Below, in pieces: positions 63,979 to 64,000 of a stretch of DNA of 64,000 bases (position 1 is the first letter of the stretch; every line of letters starts with the position of its first letter). The notes under the pieces were generated by a model. The model was not told the origin of the DNA. It did no database searches and saw only the letters and a program-made list of their open reading frames with translations. The stretch lies in NCBI GenBank assembly GCA_965208015.1, contig OZ242308.1, positions 806,001-870,000 on the forward strand, in the 5' to 3' direction. The stretch comes from Bin87 sp965208015 (GTDB taxonomy: Bacteria > Chloroflexota > Dehalococcoidia > Lucifugimonadales > UBA3495). Position numbers and translations under genes: made by a program.

Positions 63979-64000
63979 GGCGCGCCTTGCCCCGTCAGTC

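Noticed and set aside
1..64000. tRNA or rRNA genes and prophage
   Set aside because: No cloverleaf with a GGTTC-type T-arm, no rRNA stretch and no phage structural or integrase gene was recognised on reading; a tRNA scan would settle this.

Overview
The window looks like a chromosomal piece of a GC-rich, free-living bacterium, most likely a Chloroflexota member of the Dehalococcoidia / SAR202 kind. This is inference from gene content and style: many flavin and catabolic enzymes (three luciferase-like flavoproteins, an FAH-family enzyme, amidase, GMC oxidoreductase, molybdenum hydroxylase, nitronate monooxygenase-like protein), many Uma2-family genes, GTG and TTG starts beside ATG, and a ribosomal block ordered secY-adk-map-infA-rpmJ-rpsM-rpsK-rpsD-rpoA-rplQ-truA-rplM-rpsI. 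No rRNA or tRNA gene, transposase, phage gene or CRISPR array was recognised.

Layout. 1-3.3 kb: the end of a molybdenum hydroxylase, then a module of two small PaREP1/HEPN-like genes, a PD-(D/E)XK-type nuclease and a small unknown gene. 3.3-16 kb: cupin, CDGSH protein, 2-keto-4-pentenoate hydratase-like enzyme, a Uma2 gene, rsmI, an aspartic protease with a small partner, a TPP enzyme, a HigB toxin with a double-domain HigA, an LLM flavoprotein, an HtrA-like protease, another Uma2 gene, a SelA-like PLP enzyme and a nitroreductase. 16-21.4 kb: mostly minus strand, with a PD-(D/E)XK-like gene, an FAH enzyme and a compact four-gene operon (GIY-YIG-like nuclease, DUF6884/YaaA-like protein, two PaREP1/HEPN-like paralogues), then a NIPSNAP protein and a second overlapping pair of small helical genes. 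21.4-36 kb: VOC protein, amidase, GMC oxidoreductase, Uma2, DinB, hydrolase, LLM proteins, class V aminotransferase, three tandem Uma2 genes, DUF1015 protein and three tandem PaREP1-like genes.

36-42 kb carries housekeeping genes (mnmA, rnhB, yraN, apt), a metallo-beta-lactamase-fold enzyme, a Uma2 gene, an unknown gene and a site-2 protease. 43-50.3 kb is a methyl-cycle cluster: a SAM-I riboswitch with its own promoter and terminator leads into mtnA, then an arylsulfotransferase, a membrane protein, mtnP, a rhodanese, ahcY and metK. Together these make S-adenosylmethionine and process its two by-products, S-adenosylhomocysteine and methylthioadenosine. 50.5-55.7 kb has two RDD membrane proteins, a coiled-coil PD-(D/E)XK-like protein, a phosphohexomutase, a nitronate monooxygenase-like protein and a CcdA-like protein. 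55.8-64 kb is the ribosomal block on the minus strand.

The most interesting theme is the spread of small PaREP1/HEPN-like genes (nine copies in four loci, always paired or in tandem), twice sitting in tight modules with putative nucleases. This suggests an undescribed toxin-antitoxin or defence-type system. Seven Uma2 genes and several families of short palindromic repeats, one of them inside the ribosomal operon, add to the accessory load.
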